From Desulfohalobiaceae bacterium (GTDB lineage Bacteria; Desulfobacterota; Desulfovibrionia; Desulfovibrionales; Desulfothermaceae), in assembly GCA_027063985.1 (NCBI GenBank), contig JAMOQN010000200.1:1-35684 (forward strand): a DNA stretch of 35,684 bases, in the 5' to 3' direction. Position numbers and translations under genes: made by a program. The notes under the pieces are model-generated. The model made no database searches, had not been told where the DNA came from, and saw only the letters and a list, made by a program, of their open reading frames with translations. Positions 10,081-19,032 of the stretch are shown here, one piece after another (the stretch's first letter is position 1; the number at the start of each line of letters is the position of its first letter).

Positions 10081-10824
10081 TTATTCCTTAATTAAATAAA
10101 AAATTGGCTTTTTTCCTAAAAATCTTACCATCCAATAAAAGTTTCCTCTTTTTGTTAGAATTATACCCTTACTTTTACTTTTTATCAATGAATTCCACTT
10201 AATTTCTAAAATATTTGATCTCTCAATTCCATTGTCTATAACTATATATTTATCTGCCACAACAGCAAATTTTTGTAGTAAGTTGCACTTATAAAAGGCC
10301 AACTTTCTAATATTTAATACAATAGATGTAAGATTATACTCTCCTTCTCCTTTTCTCTGACGGTTAAGTAAGACCATCTTGTTATCATAAATTAAATAAG
10401 TCATTGAAGTTATAGATGGGTCTGGGTACTCTTTAATAAGTCTATCTGGTTCTACACAGAGTTTTTGTCCAACCTGCTTTTTTAGGGTAACATGATCCTT
10501 TGTCCCTTCCAGTAGATATACCCCCAAGATCCACGGCCTATTGGAGATAATTTTTTGAGATATTACCCCAAAGTTTGAGTCTGACAACTTTTCTAAAGAA
10601 TTGGTTATGTAGTCAAGCTCAGTATCAAATTTATAAAAAGTAACTGCTAATTTTTTCTCATCTAATGAAAGCTCCCATCTCTTTTTAGAAATATTTGTAT
10701 CCACTTTTAAAAAACGCCCCTGCCATAGATAGGTAACCTTTGACCATACTGAACATCCTGTTAAAATAAAAATCAATAAGTATATAGGGAATAATTTTTT
10801 CAAATGTTTTCTCCTCATATCCAT
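10081..10824 (-). CDS. Hypothetical lipoprotein
   Basis: Signal peptide with lipobox LIFILTGC; no recognised domain. Confidence 0.7.
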   Translation of the reverse strand: MDMRRKHLKKLFPIYLLIFILTGCSVWSKVTYLWQGRFLKVDTNISKKRWELSLDEKKLAVTFYKFDTELDYITNSLEKLSDSNFGVISQKIISNRPWILGVYLLEGTKDHVTLKKQVGQKLCVEPDRLIKEYPDPSITSMTYLIYDNKMVLLNRQRKGEGEYNLTSIVLNIRKLAFYKCNLLQKFAVVADKYIVIDNGIERSNILEIKWNSLIKSKSKGIILTKRGNFYWMVRFLGKKPIFYLIKE

Positions 10825-10946
10825 TTTTTTATTTGTAAAAGGGGTAAAAGTTTATTAATATTTAACACATGAGATATATTGCTTTTTGCTTTCCGTGGTT
10901 TTATCCTTTTTAACCTAAAAAAGGCAACCCAAAAAAGGGCAAAAAA

Positions 10947-11384
10947 ATGGAATTGGGGATAATTTTTCTAATGGTTATAGTAGTTGTATCCGTGGATTTT
11001 TTTATTTATCTAAAGATCAATGAAAAGTTTAAAAATGGTGCCTCTCATCTTGAGGAAGACTATATCAGACTCAAAGATAAATATGAGGCTTTGAAAGGTG
11101 AAGTGGAGATGTTGAAAAAGGAACTCAAGGAAAAAGAAGCAGAGTATGTGAAGTTGAAAAACAAAAAAGAGGTGGAAGAAAGAAAAAACGAGCAGGCAGT
11201 GCCAAATGAGGTAGAGATTTTGTTGTCGGAAAAATTAGTGTCTGCTTCCGACATACAAAAGGCCAAGGAGTTTATAAAAAATAACAATGTTTCTTTTTCC
11301 ATAAGTGATGCCTTAGTGCTTTTAGGTAAGCTCGATCCCAAAGGTGCCCAAATTGTTAAGGACAAATTAAGGAAGGATGAATGA
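10947..11384 (+). CDS. Membrane-anchored coiled-coil hypothetical protein
   Basis: N-terminal TM helix then heptad-rich E/K coiled coil; starts divergent from the 10824 gene. Confidence 0.65.
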   Translation: MELGIIFLMVIVVVSVDFFIYLKINEKFKNGASHLEEDYIRLKDKYEALKGEVEMLKKELKEKEAEYVKLKNKKEVEERKNEQAVPNEVEILLSEKLVSASDIQKAKEFIKNNNVSFSISDALVLLGKLDPKGAQIVKDKLRKDE

Positions 11385-11647
11385 TGTCCATAGCAATCTC
11401 TGCAATAATATTATTTTTGATATCTTTTTGGATACTGGGTTATATTTATCAACAAAATAACGCCCAGATATCTGTATCTCAAAGAAAATTTAAGGAAAAA
11501 ATTAATTCTTTAAACAAGAAAATAAATGCCCTTGAAAAAGAAAAAAAGATTTATCAGGAAAAAATTCGCTCCCTTGATGAAGATTTAAAAAAAATAAAGG
11601 AAAAAATAGAAGATATTGAAGAAAAAAACAAACTCAGATTAGATTAA
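11381..11647 (+). CDS. Membrane-anchored coiled-coil hypothetical protein
   Basis: Overlaps the previous stop by 4 nt (ATGA); TM helix then coiled coil. Confidence 0.6.
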   Translation: MMSIAISAIILFLISFWILGYIYQQNNAQISVSQRKFKEKINSLNKKINALEKEKKIYQEKIRSLDEDLKKIKEKIEDIEEKNKLRLD

Positions 11648-12447
11648 ATTGCACGGGCCTCTAATCGTGCAGCCAGCTTTTTTAAGGTATTTAGGAGTCT
11701 CCTTTTTTTGGCCTTGTGTTTTGCCTTTACTTGCCCCCTAGCAGCTGGTGCAGCTGAAAGTTTTTGTTCAGCCTCTTTAATGCATTTTTTGAGTTCAATT
11801 AATTTTGTTTCATCAGTTTCTTTTTCCAATAGTTCCCTGTAAATATTAATGGCACCTTTATAATCTCCTTGGGCCATTAATATATCTGCCATGGTTTTGG
11901 TTTTAAATTCTATTTCTTCATTTGTCTGATCCTCTGTCTCAGCCTGGCTTTTCTCTTCACCCTCTTCAATTTTTTGCTTTTTCTTTTCATATTTTGATTT
12001 TTCTTCTAATGGAGTTTCTTTGTTAGATATTAAAAGGTCGTGTCCTGTTAGATATTCGTAAATGGCCTTACTTATACTGGGTAAATTTCCATCTTTAAAT
12101 ACTATGCTCAAAACAAAAATTAGCAGAGCTAAATCATAATTTCCATTTTTAGATAGTAATTCCGCCCATTTTTTCCAGAAAGAGGTGTAGTTAGTAAGTA
12201 TACAATGAATTTTTTCAATATGTAAATTGGCCTCATTGTCCATATTATTTTTTGTAAGAAGATCTATCAAAAGGAGACGGGCCTCAATGTGTTCTGGATG
12301 TTTATCTAATCCAATTTTTAAAGTAGATATGGATTTATCTATCTTGTTTTTTTCAAGATATAATTTAGCAAGCTGGAAAAAAAGTTTAGATGAGGGATCT
12401 TGTTCTAGGATCTCTTCAAATAGTTTTATCCTTTCATCTAAATCCAT
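11644..12447 (-). CDS. Tetratricopeptide repeat protein with basic C-terminal tail
   Basis: TPR-like helix pairs (SSKLFFQLAKLYLEKNKIDKSISTLKIGLDKHPEHIEA, MADILMAQGDYKGAINIYRELLEKE); tail KAKHKAKKRRLLNTLKKLAARLEARAI. Confidence 0.75.
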   Translation of the reverse strand: MDLDERIKLFEEILEQDPSSKLFFQLAKLYLEKNKIDKSISTLKIGLDKHPEHIEARLLLIDLLTKNNMDNEANLHIEKIHCILTNYTSFWKKWAELLSKNGNYDLALLIFVLSIVFKDGNLPSISKAIYEYLTGHDLLISNKETPLEEKSKYEKKKQKIEEGEEKSQAETEDQTNEEIEFKTKTMADILMAQGDYKGAINIYRELLEKETDETKLIELKKCIKEAEQKLSAAPAARGQVKAKHKAKKRRLLNTLKKLAARLEARAI

Positions 12448-12475
12448 ATTTTAATCCTGGAATAACATATTGGAA

Positions 12476-12754
12476 TTAGTTTACTCTGATATAAATAAGT
12501 TCATTTTTTCTTCCAAAATGCAACCTCTGCCTGATTATCTTTTCCTGAAATTCCCTATTATTTTTTATAAGCTGAATTTTTTGACTCAGTTCAACATTGT
12601 GTAAATTAAGAAGTTCTATTTTTTTTTCGTAATTTTCTTTTAATTTTTTTAGTTTTAGGTAATTAATAATTCCACTTGGTGACATTGTAACTTTATATAA
12701 TAAAAAAAAATTCACAATTAAAAGAAAAATAATAATAATCTTTAATAGCTTCAA
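12476..12754 (-). CDS. Septum formation initiator (FtsB/DivIC) family protein
   Basis: Short N-terminal TM + coiled coil + C-terminal EKIIRQRLHFGRKNELIYI, as in FtsB/DivIC. Confidence 0.7.
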   Translation of the reverse strand: MKLLKIIIIFLLIVNFFLLYKVTMSPSGIINYLKLKKLKENYEKKIELLNLHNVELSQKIQLIKNNREFQEKIIRQRLHFGRKNELIYIRVN

Positions 12755-12775
12755 CCTATTCCCTCTTCCCTCAAT

Positions 12776-13036
12776 CTAATTTTGCAAATATTTTAATTTT
12801 GTCAAATTTAACATACAATTGTTAATTTCTCGACACAAATCCTTTGCAATATATTCTATTTTCTCAAGCTCCTTTTCAGAAATTTCTATATTATTAATAT
12901 CCTTTTTCATGTTTTTTAAAAATACATATTCTTTTTCAAAAAACTCCCTTCCAATAACCCTATTAAAAATCGGTTGTGTCTCAAGGATAAAATCTATCCA
13001 ACTTAGAAGTTTTAATTTTGTCTTTTTTCTAGTCAT
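12776..13036 (-). CDS. Hypothetical small protein
   Basis: 86 aa ORF in gene series, overlaps 13029 ORF stop by 8 nt. Confidence 0.5.
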   Translation of the reverse strand: MTRKKTKLKLLSWIDFILETQPIFNRVIGREFFEKEYVFLKNMKKDINNIEISEKELEKIEYIAKDLCREINNCMLNLTKLKYLQN

Positions 13037-13637
13037 TTTTATTCACAAAATTCCATGGAATTAAAAAGTCTTCATGCCTTTTAATTGCATTTTGGATTAA
13101 ATCATCGATATTTTCAAAGTCATCAGTTGAAATATAGGAATTTACACCCAATATAAATTCTTTATTTGGATCAAAAGTCTTTGCTGAACTTCCCATGGCT
13201 ATAACATTTATTTGTCTTCTTAAGTTCCCTGGCCAAAGTTCTATTTCTTTAAAAATCATCTTTGTATCTGGTACTTCAGAAATTACGATCATATTATACC
13301 TGTTAAGATTTATTTTTGCCACCGCCTCTTGTGTGTTTGAAGCAGTGCTTATTATATATCCCAATTCTTTCAGTATTTTCTCTAATTTGTCAAATAAATC
13401 CTTTTCCTTTAAGAATACAAAAGCAACCTTTGAACCTGGAGGATGCATTTCTGGTTCAACTGACGGTAAATTGAGTGCTTGATCAATACTATTTTCTTTA
13501 GACTCATTGTAAAGATTTCTTTCAACACGAATTTTAAAACCACATACAGGACATTTTACAATAAATTTAGCTACATTAGGAATCTTTTCATCTGGTATTT
13601 TGAATTTTTTATTACAGTTTGAGCATTGTATCTCCAT
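13029..13637 (-). CDS. MJ0042-type zinc-ribbon protein with receiver-like domain
   Basis: IQCSNCNKKFKIPDEKIP...FIVKCPVCGFKIRV zinc ribbon; then VAFVFLKEKDLFDKLEKILKELGYIISTASNTQEAVAKINLNRYNMIVIS, receiver-like alternation. Confidence 0.75.
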   Translation of the reverse strand: MEIQCSNCNKKFKIPDEKIPNVAKFIVKCPVCGFKIRVERNLYNESKENSIDQALNLPSVEPEMHPPGSKVAFVFLKEKDLFDKLEKILKELGYIISTASNTQEAVAKINLNRYNMIVISEVPDTKMIFKEIELWPGNLRRQINVIAMGSSAKTFDPNKEFILGVNSYISTDDFENIDDLIQNAIKRHEDFLIPWNFVNKND

Positions 13638-13647
13638 AGAATATCCT

Positions 13648-14826
13648 TTATTTATAGTCCGTTATTCTTTTTTCATATTCTAAATCCAATTCTAATCCCT
13701 CTATATCACTGACCTTTTCCCCTCTCTTTGCCTTGATCTTGTCAATCATTTGTCCAAGTCTCGCCTTGTCAGAGCCATTTAGCATGGCTACTTCTTCGGT
13801 TATAATGTCATCTTCAAACAGTTTTGCAATATATTGATCAAAGGTGATCATTCCATATGTGGAGCCAGATTCTATTACATTATAAAACGTCTTTTCTCCT
13901 TGTTCACCATTGATAATTAAATCCCTTATTCTGATATTGTTGACCATAATTTCAAAGGCAGCCACACGTCCTCCCTTTTTTTTGGGGAGAAGTCTTTGAG
14001 ATACAACATATTTTAAGCTTTCAGATAACCGACCCCTAATAAGCCTTTCTTCTGCAAGGTCAAACATTCCTATTATTCTGTTCACCGTTTGTCCAGCATC
14101 TGATGTATGAAGGGTGCCCAAAACCAAATGTCCAGTTTCTGAAGCCTCCAGGGCTATTTCAACAGTTTCCCTGTCCCTCATCTCACCAACAAGGATGATT
14201 TTTGGTGCCTGACGAAGGGCAGCTCTAAGGCCTGAAGCAAATGTATCAAAGTCTATCCCCAACTCTCGCTGGTTAATAGTGGCTTTTTTGTGGGGGTGTA
14301 TAAATTCTATGGGATCTTCTAGAGTAATGATATGTTTTTTTTGAGTAGAATTGATGTAATCAATCAAAGCTGCAAGGGAAGTTGATTTACCTGTCCCTGT
14401 TGCACCAGTAACCAAGATCAATCCAAACTTTTCCTTTGCCATTTGATAAAATATTTCAGGCAGCCCCAATTGTTCAATAGATGGTGGTTCCATTGAGAGT
14501 TTTCTCATAACTATTGCCAGGGAGCCCTTTTGATTGAACACATTCACCCTGAATCTTGACCTTCCTCTAAGTTCATAAGATAAATCACAAGATCCTGTTT
14601 TTATTAAATCTTCATAGAGTTTCATGTTCCTATTTAAAAGACATTCAACAATGCAATCAATTTGCCACGGCTTTAATTTCCCTGGATCTGGGTTAACTGG
14701 AATGTCACTAAGTTCTCCATCCACTTCTGCCTGGATTTTTTTCCCAACTGTAAATATTATGTCTGAGGTATTGGGTGCATAATCTAAAATTTGCCCTACC
14801 ATATGGTCTAGTTGTGATCTTAACAT
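13648..14826 (-). CDS. PilT/PilU-family twitching motility ATPase
   Basis: Walker A GATGTGKST, LEDPIEFIH, ILVGEMRDRETVEIALEASETGHLVLGTLHTSDA. Confidence 0.9.
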   Translation of the reverse strand: MLRSQLDHMVGQILDYAPNTSDIIFTVGKKIQAEVDGELSDIPVNPDPGKLKPWQIDCIVECLLNRNMKLYEDLIKTGSCDLSYELRGRSRFRVNVFNQKGSLAIVMRKLSMEPPSIEQLGLPEIFYQMAKEKFGLILVTGATGTGKSTSLAALIDYINSTQKKHIITLEDPIEFIHPHKKATINQRELGIDFDTFASGLRAALRQAPKIILVGEMRDRETVEIALEASETGHLVLGTLHTSDAGQTVNRIIGMFDLAEERLIRGRLSESLKYVVSQRLLPKKKGGRVAAFEIMVNNIRIRDLIINGEQGEKTFYNVIESGSTYGMITFDQYIAKLFEDDIITEEVAMLNGSDKARLGQMIDKIKAKRGEKVSDIEGLELDLEYEKRITDYK

Positions 14827-14858
14827 ATTTTAGTCTCCAGCGAGTAGCTTTTTGTTTT

Positions 14859-15941
14859 TTAAACTTCTGTAAAATCTTTTGGAGGTTCAGATAAAAATGG
14901 TCTAAATTTTTCTTTATTTACTGCCTTGTTATATGCCTGCTCAGGATCAATTATGCCTTTTTCAAGGAGTTTCATAATGGCATCATCCAGGGACTGCATT
15001 CCATATTTCCTTCCAGTTTCAATCATGGAATTGATTTGAAATACCTTATTTTCTCTTATTAAGTTTCTCACGGCTGGGGTAGCTATTAAAATTTCCAGGG
15101 CAGCGACCCTTCCCTTTTTGTCTATCCTCTTAAACAGGTTTTGTGCAATTATCCCTCGTAGGGAATCTGCTAAAGATGACCTGATCTGGCCTTGCATCTC
15201 AGAAGGAAAGACCTCTATAATTCTGTCAATTGTCTTTGATGCTGAGATTGTATGTAATGTTCCAAACACAAGATGCCCTGTTTCAGCAGCTTCCAGGGCA
15301 AGGGCTATGGTCTCAAAATCTCTCATCTCACCAACTAGAATAATGTCCGGGTCTTCACGTAATGCACCCCTTAGGGCTGCTTTAAAACTTCTGGTGTCCC
15401 TGCCAACTTCTCTTTGATTTATAAGACAATTAATAGGCTTATGCACAAATTCAATTGGATCTTCAATGGTCAATATGTGATCCTTTCTATTTCTATTGGC
15501 ATAATCGATCATAGCGGCAAGGGTAGTGGATTTACCACTTCCAGTTGGGCCTGTAACTAAAACAAGCCCCTTGGGCAGCATTGTTAAATTTTTTAGGATT
15601 GGCGGTAGTCCCAGCTCATCAATGGTCAAGATCTTTTGTGGTATCTCCCTAAATACAGCAGCAATACCCCTGCTTTGTAAAAAAAAGTTTGCCCTATATC
15701 TGGCAATATTTGGAACCTCGTATGCAAAGTCAATGTCTCCAGTCTCTTCAAATTCTTTTATCTTTGACTCAGGTGTTATTTCATAGAGCATCTTTTTTAA
15801 TTCTTCATGCTCCAGGACTTTATATTTTACCCTTTGTAAGTCCCCATGAAGTCTGATTATTGGCTGGGATCCTGATGATAGGTGCAGATCCGATGCACCC
15901 ACCTCATGCATCATTTTAAAAAAAGCATCAATTTGTGCCAT
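14859..15941 (-). CDS. pilT: Type IV pilus twitching motility ATPase PilT
   Basis: GASDLHLSSGSQP, GPTGSGKSTT, EDPIEFVH, ILVGEMRDFETIALALEAAETGHLVFGTLHT. Confidence 0.92.
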   Translation of the reverse strand: MAQIDAFFKMMHEVGASDLHLSSGSQPIIRLHGDLQRVKYKVLEHEELKKMLYEITPESKIKEFEETGDIDFAYEVPNIARYRANFFLQSRGIAAVFREIPQKILTIDELGLPPILKNLTMLPKGLVLVTGPTGSGKSTTLAAMIDYANRNRKDHILTIEDPIEFVHKPINCLINQREVGRDTRSFKAALRGALREDPDIILVGEMRDFETIALALEAAETGHLVFGTLHTISASKTIDRIIEVFPSEMQGQIRSSLADSLRGIIAQNLFKRIDKKGRVAALEILIATPAVRNLIRENKVFQINSMIETGRKYGMQSLDDAIMKLLEKGIIDPEQAYNKAVNKEKFRPFLSEPPKDFTEV

Positions 15942-15962
15942 ATATATTCTCCACTTTAAATC

Positions 15963-16517
15963 TTAACTTACTTCTTTTAAAAATTTACATATATAATTTA
16001 CACCAGAAAACAGAGTTAAAGCAAGTGCAATATAGAGCAAGATATTACCCCAGTATGATGGATCAAACCCCTTTATTTGGTAGTGAAAGATAATGGGACT
16101 GAGCGCTATAATTTGAAATATAGTCTTTAATTTTCCATACTTATCCGCAGCTATCACCATTCCCTTTTCAGATGCTATTGCTCTTAGACCAGTTACCATT
16201 ATTTCCCTGCCTATTATTAAAATTGATATCCAGGCAGGTACCCATCTTAAATATGTGAGCATTACAAGGGCAGACATAATAAGCAATTTATCTGCTAAGG
16301 GATCCAGAAATTTTCCAACATTGCTTATTAAATTATATCTTCTTGCTAAAAATCCATCTAAAAAATCTGTAATAGATGCCAGGATAAATATTATTGTAGC
16401 GATGGTGCAGGAAAATTTAGATGGAAAATACAAAAGCACCACTATAAAGGGAATTGCCAAAATACGAAGTAATGTCATTTGATTGGCTTTGTTAAGCATT
16501 ATGTCCTCCATGGACAA
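15963..16517 (-). CDS. pgsA: CDP-diacylglycerol-glycerol-3-phosphate 3-phosphatidyltransferase
   Basis: CDP-alcohol phosphotransferase signature DFLDGFLARRYNLISNVGKFLDPLADKLL. Confidence 0.93.
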   Translation of the reverse strand: MSMEDIMLNKANQMTLLRILAIPFIVVLLYFPSKFSCTIATIIFILASITDFLDGFLARRYNLISNVGKFLDPLADKLLIMSALVMLTYLRWVPAWISILIIGREIMVTGLRAIASEKGMVIAADKYGKLKTIFQIIALSPIIFHYQIKGFDPSYWGNILLYIALALTLFSGVNYICKFLKEVS

Positions 16518-17135
16518 TCATTTTTTTTCTTTGGATAGGGTTAAAATATAGTTTTTATTCTTTAGTCTTTTATACAATCTTAATACTTTTTTTACATAAT
16601 CTTTAGTCTCTCTATAAGGTGGAATCCCATTATATTTTATAACTGCATTTGGTCCAGCATTATACGCAGCTATAACTAGTTCTATTCTACCAAACTTATC
16701 CATTAATTTTCTTATGTATCTAACCCCGCCTTCAATATTTTCTTCTGGGTCAAATGGTGAGAAGATCTTTAGTTCTCTTTGAGTGACTGGCACAATCTGC
16801 ATTAGGCCCTTGGCGCCTTTTTTTGAAACTGCGTAGGGATTAAAATTAGATTCTACCTTTAATATAGAATAGGCAAGATTATAATCTACATTATATATTT
16901 CACAATACCTTTTTAAAATTTTCTCTATTTGATTTTTATTGATAAGATTGTATTCAAATTGATTTTTATTGATAAAACTGGATTCAGAGATAAAAGGTCT
17001 GTATTTGGGATTATCTGGAATGTCTGTAAAATGTAAAACTCCATTTTTATCCTTGTAAAAATATATAGTTCCTGCATTTGAAAAACTAGATGCTAAAATA
17101 AAGACAATGATGAAAAATGAAAAAAATCTTATCAT
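16518..17135 (-). CDS. DUF4124-containing lytic transglycosylase (SLT)
   Basis: Signal peptide; IYFYKDKNGVLHFTDIP (DUF4124-like); SILKVESNFNPYAVSKKGAKGLMQIVPVT...AAYNAGPNAVIKYNGIPPYRETKDYVKKV (SLT). Confidence 0.92.
   Translation of the reverse strand: MIRFFSFFIIVFILASSFSNAGTIYFYKDKNGVLHFTDIPDNPKYRPFISESSFINKNQFEYNLINKNQIEKILKRYCEIYNVDYNLAYSILKVESNFNPYAVSKKGAKGLMQIVPVTQRELKIFSPFDPEENIEGGVRYIRKLMDKFGRIELVIAAYNAGPNAVIKYNGIPPYRETKDYVKKVLRLYKRLKNKNYILTLSKEKK
16929..16988. repeat. In-frame 30-bp tandem duplication within the transglycosylase linker
   Basis: TTGATTTTTATTGATAA at 16929 and again at 16959 (period 30); protein shows FINKNQFE / LINKNQIE. Confidence 0.75.
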
Positions 17136-17806
17136 TAATTTATCCCGTTATAATCTCCTTTCATCCATCCATGTTTACCCACTAATTCCACAAATTGTGC
17201 AGGACCAAGGTCTTTTTTAAAATATTTACCCTGTTTTTTTATAATTTTAATGAGACGTTGCTTTCTTTGAATACCTCCCATTGGGATCACTAAGATACCA
17301 GGATCCTTGAGCTGCTCAAGTAAGGGAGAAGGAAGCTTTGGACCCCCAGCTGTAACAATTATTCTATCAAATGGTGCAAATTCAGGCCAACCCAATGTTC
17401 CATCGTCTAATTTTAGTTTCACATTGAAGTATCTCAATTTGGTCATTCGATTTAAGGCATTTATATAAAGGGGCTTAATTCTTTCCACACTATATACTTC
17501 TGCCCCCATTTCAGCAAGTACTGCAGCCTGATATCCTGAACCAGTCCCGATTTCCAGAACTTTCATTCCTGGTGCAACTTCAAGTGCTTGGGTCATTTTT
17601 GCCACAATATATGGTTGGGAAATGGTCTGGCCATATCCAATTGGAAGAGAATCTTTGGAATATGCCCTATCAGCCAGGGCCTCATCTACAAATTCATGCC
17701 TTTTTACCTTTAACAAGGCCTCTATAACAGCAGGATCTCTAATGCCTTTGTCAATAACCTGCTCTTTAACCATTCTTTCTCTTCTTATCCTAAAATCTAA
17801 CTTCAT
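17135..17806 (-). CDS. pcm: Protein-L-isoaspartate O-methyltransferase; start probably internal Met
   Basis: RRERMVKEQVIDKGI, VLEIGTGSGYQAAVLAEMGAEVYSVER, DRIIVTAGGPKLPSPLLEQL. Confidence 0.93.
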   Translation of the reverse strand: MKLDFRIRRERMVKEQVIDKGIRDPAVIEALLKVKRHEFVDEALADRAYSKDSLPIGYGQTISQPYIVAKMTQALEVAPGMKVLEIGTGSGYQAAVLAEMGAEVYSVERIKPLYINALNRMTKLRYFNVKLKLDDGTLGWPEFAPFDRIIVTAGGPKLPSPLLEQLKDPGILVIPMGGIQRKQRLIKIIKKQGKYFKKDLGPAQFVELVGKHGWMKGDYNGIN

Positions 17807-17917
17807 AAACTTGGCTATATAACCACAATAGTCATTTATATACAACAAGTTCATACTTTATTTAAATTTCACACAAAGCTCGTCTTTGAACTTTCCTCTT
17901 CCGTTACACGCTTGTGT

Positions 17918-18085
17918 TCAAGCGTCCCATAACTTTTTTTCATGATCAAGCACTAAAACTTCTTCCAATTCTAAAGATTCCTTATACGGACTTATCACAT
18001 TTGGTGGATAACCATTTTCGTCTTATACTATTTTTTTACGAGAAGTTATGAATTTTCTAAAATTTAACCTGTCACCAAAATCCAT
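17918..18085 (-). pseudogene. Possible decayed coding remnant downstream of the R-M cassette
   Basis: Reading frame MDFGDRLNFRKFITSRKKIV*DENGYPPNVISPYKESLELEEVLVLDHEKKLWDA* with one internal TAA; protein-like composition, family not recognised. Confidence 0.35.
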
Positions 18086-18116
18086 CAGCAACTAAGCACT
18101 CATCCTGAGCATCTTG

Positions 18117-19019
18117 TTAGAATTTTTCCAATATTTTTTTCAAAAATCCCTTTTGTAGCATCTCTAAATTCAACAAGTAGTCAGCCTGAGCAAGGTATTC
18201 TTTTAATGGAAGTTGTGTATTTTTCCATCCTTGCCCATCTGTAACCCATATAAATTCTATTCCTTGTTTATTCCAAAACTGACTCATTGTAATATATTCA
18301 CCAGCGGTGGATTTTAGTTTCGATCCACCTCCTCCATAAAAATTTGTTTCAATAAAGTAAAGTTTATTGTTTTTATTTATAGCAAAATCAATTTGCCTTG
18401 AAGATTTATCTATTTCAATAGTTATTCCCCATTTATTTTTTATTTTTGATGCATTTGCTTGATTTATATAATCTGCATTACAAAATAAACAGGCATCAGC
18501 TACATAAACTTCCACAATTGATTCCATTAAACTTCCTGTTCGATTTTTTCTTGCATTAGTGTCTAAACCGACTTCAACCCCCGTTACATAATCTACCAGA
18601 TTTTTGATTTTTCGATTTTTTAAGAGTTCTCCTAATCCTGAATTTAATAAAAACTTTGCAAACTTGGTAGCTTCTTCTTTGCTAGGTTTATTGGTAGTAA
18701 AATCAAAAACTTCATATATGAAATTAGATACATCAACTAACACCTCTATGGAATTTTCTCTAATTGCTAAAAGTTTAGGAATTGCTTTTATTATTTGTGG
18801 ATAATCAAAAATAAGGGTAGAAGCTTCTCTAATAAAGTCTTCCTTTCCAATTAAATAATTTAAAAGATTCAATTCTCTTTCAATGGGTTCTACATTTTTT
18901 ATCACTTTTTTCCAATTGACAAAATAGTCCCACTTCGTAATTTTTATTTTTAAAGTTTTTATAAAGTAAGTGAAGAACTCATCTTCAGATAATCCTGAAA
19001 TCTCACATATTTTTTTCAT
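18117..19019 (-). CDS. DpnII-family type II restriction endonuclease (predicted GATC)
   Basis: NLVDYVTGVEVGLDTNARKNRTGSLMESIVEVYV, LYFIETNFYGGGGSKLKSTAGEYITMS, FIWVTDGQGWKNTQLPLKEYL match DpnII/MboI-like endonucleases from memory. Confidence 0.9.
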   Translation of the reverse strand: MKKICEISGLSEDEFFTYFIKTLKIKITKWDYFVNWKKVIKNVEPIERELNLLNYLIGKEDFIREASTLIFDYPQIIKAIPKLLAIRENSIEVLVDVSNFIYEVFDFTTNKPSKEEATKFAKFLLNSGLGELLKNRKIKNLVDYVTGVEVGLDTNARKNRTGSLMESIVEVYVADACLFCNADYINQANASKIKNKWGITIEIDKSSRQIDFAINKNNKLYFIETNFYGGGGSKLKSTAGEYITMSQFWNKQGIEFIWVTDGQGWKNTQLPLKEYLAQADYLLNLEMLQKGFLKKILEKF

Positions 19020-19032
19020 ATTTTTTTTAATT

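Noticed and set aside
17908-17925. Hairpin ACGCTTG-TGTT-CAAGCGT as terminator of the R-M cassette
   Set aside because: Short stem with no T-tract directly following on the minus strand; insufficient support
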